Origin: Liolophura sinensis
Taxonomy: Eukaryota > Mollusca > Polyplacophora > Chitonida > Chitonidae
Assembly (NCBI RefSeq): GCF_032854445.1
Contig: NC_088295.1
Coordinates: 12,883,385 to 12,947,384 of the forward strand
DNA length: 64,000 nt
Direction of reading: 5' to 3'
This document shows, piece by piece, positions 61,435 through 64,000 of the stretch. A program made the translations under genes and the position numbers. Within the stretch, counting starts at the first letter, position 1; every line of letters starts with the position of its first letter. The notes under the pieces were generated by a model. It ran no database searches. It saw only the letters and a program-made list of their open reading frames with translations, and was not told the DNA's origin.

Positions 61435-63477
61435 CTAAAACAGAGAAAACCACAAGACTCATAACACGAAAGAAACATATCAACTGTAACACATAAAAAC
61501 AATACTGATACAGGATTAGTTGATGGGCAGCAAAGGATGGGTGCATGAATATCTACTGTTACATTCAAAGAAACTACGTTGATAAATACATATAAATTAA
61601 TAGCTGGTTGACAGATTAGAGGGTTGCTTGATTGAGTGATTGATTATTGTCCTGCAGCATGACATCATTGGTTCATATACGAAATACGTCAGTCTGTACA
61701 GGGCAGACTTTTTCTTTTTAAGTGAGAATACCCCATCCACTTTTGTCACTATCTTACTATCCAAAGGCTGTCTTCGTACCCGTAGTAGACAGATCGGATT
61801 GTGATCTTCTCATTAAGCTGTTTTTGAATTAACTGGCGATATGGTTGTTGCAAATGAAGTCGTTTTCAGCGAAAATAACGTTTCCGGTTGAGGGGCGCTG
61901 TTGTCTGCAATATGCCGCTTCCAGTGTTGCTATGCTAATTACATCTCACAATGCCGACTTGTTCGATTTCACAGAGGTGGACTTTCTGTCAGCTGGCGAC
62001 CTTTCATAATTAGAATTCGGTAGCGTAAAGAGACCTGGGAGAGTAGAGCAATTCAGTTCGGTGACCTTCGCGCGCACACATACACATCCCTGATTTTAAG
62101 CACTGCTTTGCAATGCACATTCTCCAGTAAACACGAAATGTGACCGAGTGTTGCAGCTTGGAGCCACCAAAATCAGTCCCAGTCCAATACTGCCCGCTGC
62201 GCATGTCAACACGCACTGTTAATATTTGTTCCATACAAATCTTCACTAGCTCATCCGACATTAGTTTTAATTACCAAAAGCAATGGAGCAATGCTCCAAT
62301 CAAACTCCGTGGTCCTGTACTCATTAACTGCTTTTGGAGAGAGAGAAAGCCGCCCACATCGTACCTTACCGTCTTCTCCATATGTTACCGTCACTGTAGC
62401 TTCGTCTTCTCCATCATATCACGTCAACAGCATGTACATATTCGATATATCATCCAAAGCTTACCAATTTTGTTGCTATGTATCAAACTTATAGCCAGAT
62501 CATCCGCCAAGATATCTGACAGAGATGATACCATTGATAGTGGCAGTGCGCCCTTTATGTAACTTAACATGTTTGTTACAGAATACGATGCTGGCCATGG
62601 GCCGTCGTGTTGCTAGCCATGGGCCGTCGTGTTAAGCATGATAATTACGGGTTCCATTTTGTATGACACTAGAAGAGGACTAATGATGGATCATATCAAA
62701 TTGAGCTGAACGGCTCGTCTTACGTGGCCGGCTAGCAGACTGATAAAGCTTGATTGTTCAATAGACTTTCACTCTTCCAAATGTGCTCACTTGGTCAAGC
62801 GGGTTTTCCTCAGAAAAGCCGCAATCACTCGTAAATGATTCAGTCTGTGAATGAATCTAGATTGTGGGCCCAAGCCGCTCGCTGAGGGGCATTAGGGGCA
62901 TCACTCGGCTGACCCTGCCTAGCTGGGTGAACTGCACTCTTCTTCCTTTCCAACACACCTTGGGTTCCGCTAACCCGCTAAACCGCTTTCATAAACTGAT
63001 TGACCTTTATGTGGAGAGCTGAGCACTCGAGTTTTTCCACCCACCCGTCTACCACCCCCACATCTTCTACCTGACAGCCAGAAGCTGACAAGCTGTAGAC
63101 AAACTTGTCTCCCACACTCACAACATGTCAATGGTCCCATTGAGCCAAGGTAAAGGACACACTAGCCAGAATGAACTTGTCGGGAAAACGGAACAAAGCA
63201 ATTTAAAAGGCGTCTTGAAGCCAGAGTTTATTCTTGATGGACTGCCGGAGGCTGAGATAAATAAGTTTACCTTAGAAAATGTATATATGAATATCACAAA
63301 GAATGAAAAACACAAAACCTGTTTGGTAAATATGTCTTCATTTAGCAGGACATTAAATCCTCCCTAAAGTACAAATTCATACGAGTAGCAAGATGTGTAT
63401 GCTTTTATTGATATTTCCTGGATAAATGCTTTAGGTGTTTATTTCGTGATGTTAGTCTGCCTGCAACCTGCGGCCGA

Positions 63478-63570
63478 TCGTCAGTTCCCCAACCTTATAA
63501 TGCTGGCCGCCGTCGTCTGAGATAAATACTCTTGACTATGACACAAAAAATCAATGAAATAAATAAATGT
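63478..63570 (+). mobile_element. Nin-like SINE 3' fragment
   Basis: TAATGCTGGCCGCCGTCGTC followed by a diverged remainder and an AAATAAATAAAT tail. The head is missing. Confidence 0.6.
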
Positions 63571-63629
63571 CACGATTTCATGGATCTCTATGTTATATTA
63601 CGGTTGCAAGGTTTAACAAGTGACTCATA

Positions 63630-63705
63630 GTGACATCAATGTAGACATCAATGCACCTTGTGTAGGCATCAGTGCACCTTGTGTAGACATCAGTGCACCT
63701 TCTGT
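63630..63705. repeat. Short tandem repeat (GTAGACATCAGTGCACCTTGT)
   Basis: Three to four units of about 21-24 bp. Confidence 0.75.
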
Positions 63706-64000
63706 TACGTCCAGCTTGCTGTTTCATAGATTCGTATATTAAATTATTTTAGAAATTTTTAAAACAGATATTTATTAAATACAACAAAGAAAAAAACACA
63801 TCGACGTATACAGAATATTCACTCAAGGAATCATAGGATGCCGAATTATAAATGCATTTGTGTTCAACTGAACAAATAGATCACCTCTGTCAACTCTTTA
63901 TAAACATATAAATGCAATTGCAAGTCACTGTTTGCGGGCTTGGCTGTCATGGTGTCGTCATAACTGAGTTGATTTTTAGAAGGTTACAATGCCAACATCG

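Larger units (their letters stand above)
61435..64000. other. Upstream intron or flank of the TARP-like gene
   Basis: No exon with TM1 and a GLW motif was found on the minus strand. Small ORFs at 62010-62261 (minus) and 63125-63367 (plus) have no supporting feature. Two 20-bp copies of TGGCCATGGGCCGTCGTGTT-like sequence lie at 62590-62630. Confidence 0.5.

Noticed and set aside
62010-62261. Minus ORF with YWTGTDF and YWRMC as the missing TARP first exon
   Set aside because: It lacks a hydrophobic TM1 and a suitable phase-1 donor after the motif; the resemblance to GTDYW...GLWRxC is superficial.
63125-63367. 80-codon plus ORF with ordinary composition
   Set aside because: It has a plausible amino-acid mix but no signal peptide, motif, clear splice sites or family resemblance; too weak to annotate.

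Overview
The window looks like a piece of a marine mollusc nuclear genome (inference). It is AT-rich and gene-poor. Its genes are split by long introns with canonical GT/AG sites, and it is full of tRNA-derived SINEs, minisatellites, (TA)n tracts and inverted-repeat elements. The central SINE domain (GGCCGCCGTCGT...AGTACGGCGTAAAAC, with an AAAT tail) resembles, from memory, the Nin-type domain common in molluscs. There is no bacterial gene structure, operon, CRISPR array or rRNA.

Three genes can be rebuilt, all on the minus strand. In each one every intron phase agrees across the junctions. (1) 17318-6074: a 576-aa mucin-like type I membrane protein in four exons: signal peptide, about 480 residues of Thr/Ser/Asn-rich ectodomain with in-frame 40-aa repeats, one membrane helix, and a 47-residue cytoplasmic tail carried by two small exons. 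(2) 33902-23824: a 228-aa four-helix protein of the PMP22/claudin superfamily in four exons with the W-GLW-C-C signature. (3) 61434-56111: the last three exons of a calcium-channel gamma subunit / TARP (stargazin-like) gene, ending in the PDZ ligand RRTTPV. Its first exon (TM1, GLW motif) was not found and probably lies beyond base 64000. A weaker candidate is a small two-exon secreted-peptide gene on the plus strand at 50105-52137.

Layout: 1-5440, minisatellites and no convincing gene; 5440-17660, mucin-like gene with SINE-filled 8.5-kb intron 1; 17.7-23.6 kb, intergenic with a (TA)n tract and a MITE-like element; 23.7-33.9 kb, claudin-like gene, whose intron 2 holds a minisatellite copying the start of exon 3 and whose intron 1 holds a near-perfect 1704-bp tandem duplication plus an inverted arm; 34-56 kb, intergenic, with LINE remnants, two inverted copies of a DNA-transposon-like element and a dense cluster of minisatellites (41.8-47.5 and 54.8-55.2 kb); 56-61.4 kb, TARP gene; 61.4-64 kb, upstream intron or flank.

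No undescribed multi-gene system is evident. The most unusual structure is the 63-bp array at 24.64-25.24 kb: a splice acceptor plus the first coding bases of a membrane-helix exon have been amplified in tandem, in frame, in the upstream intron.
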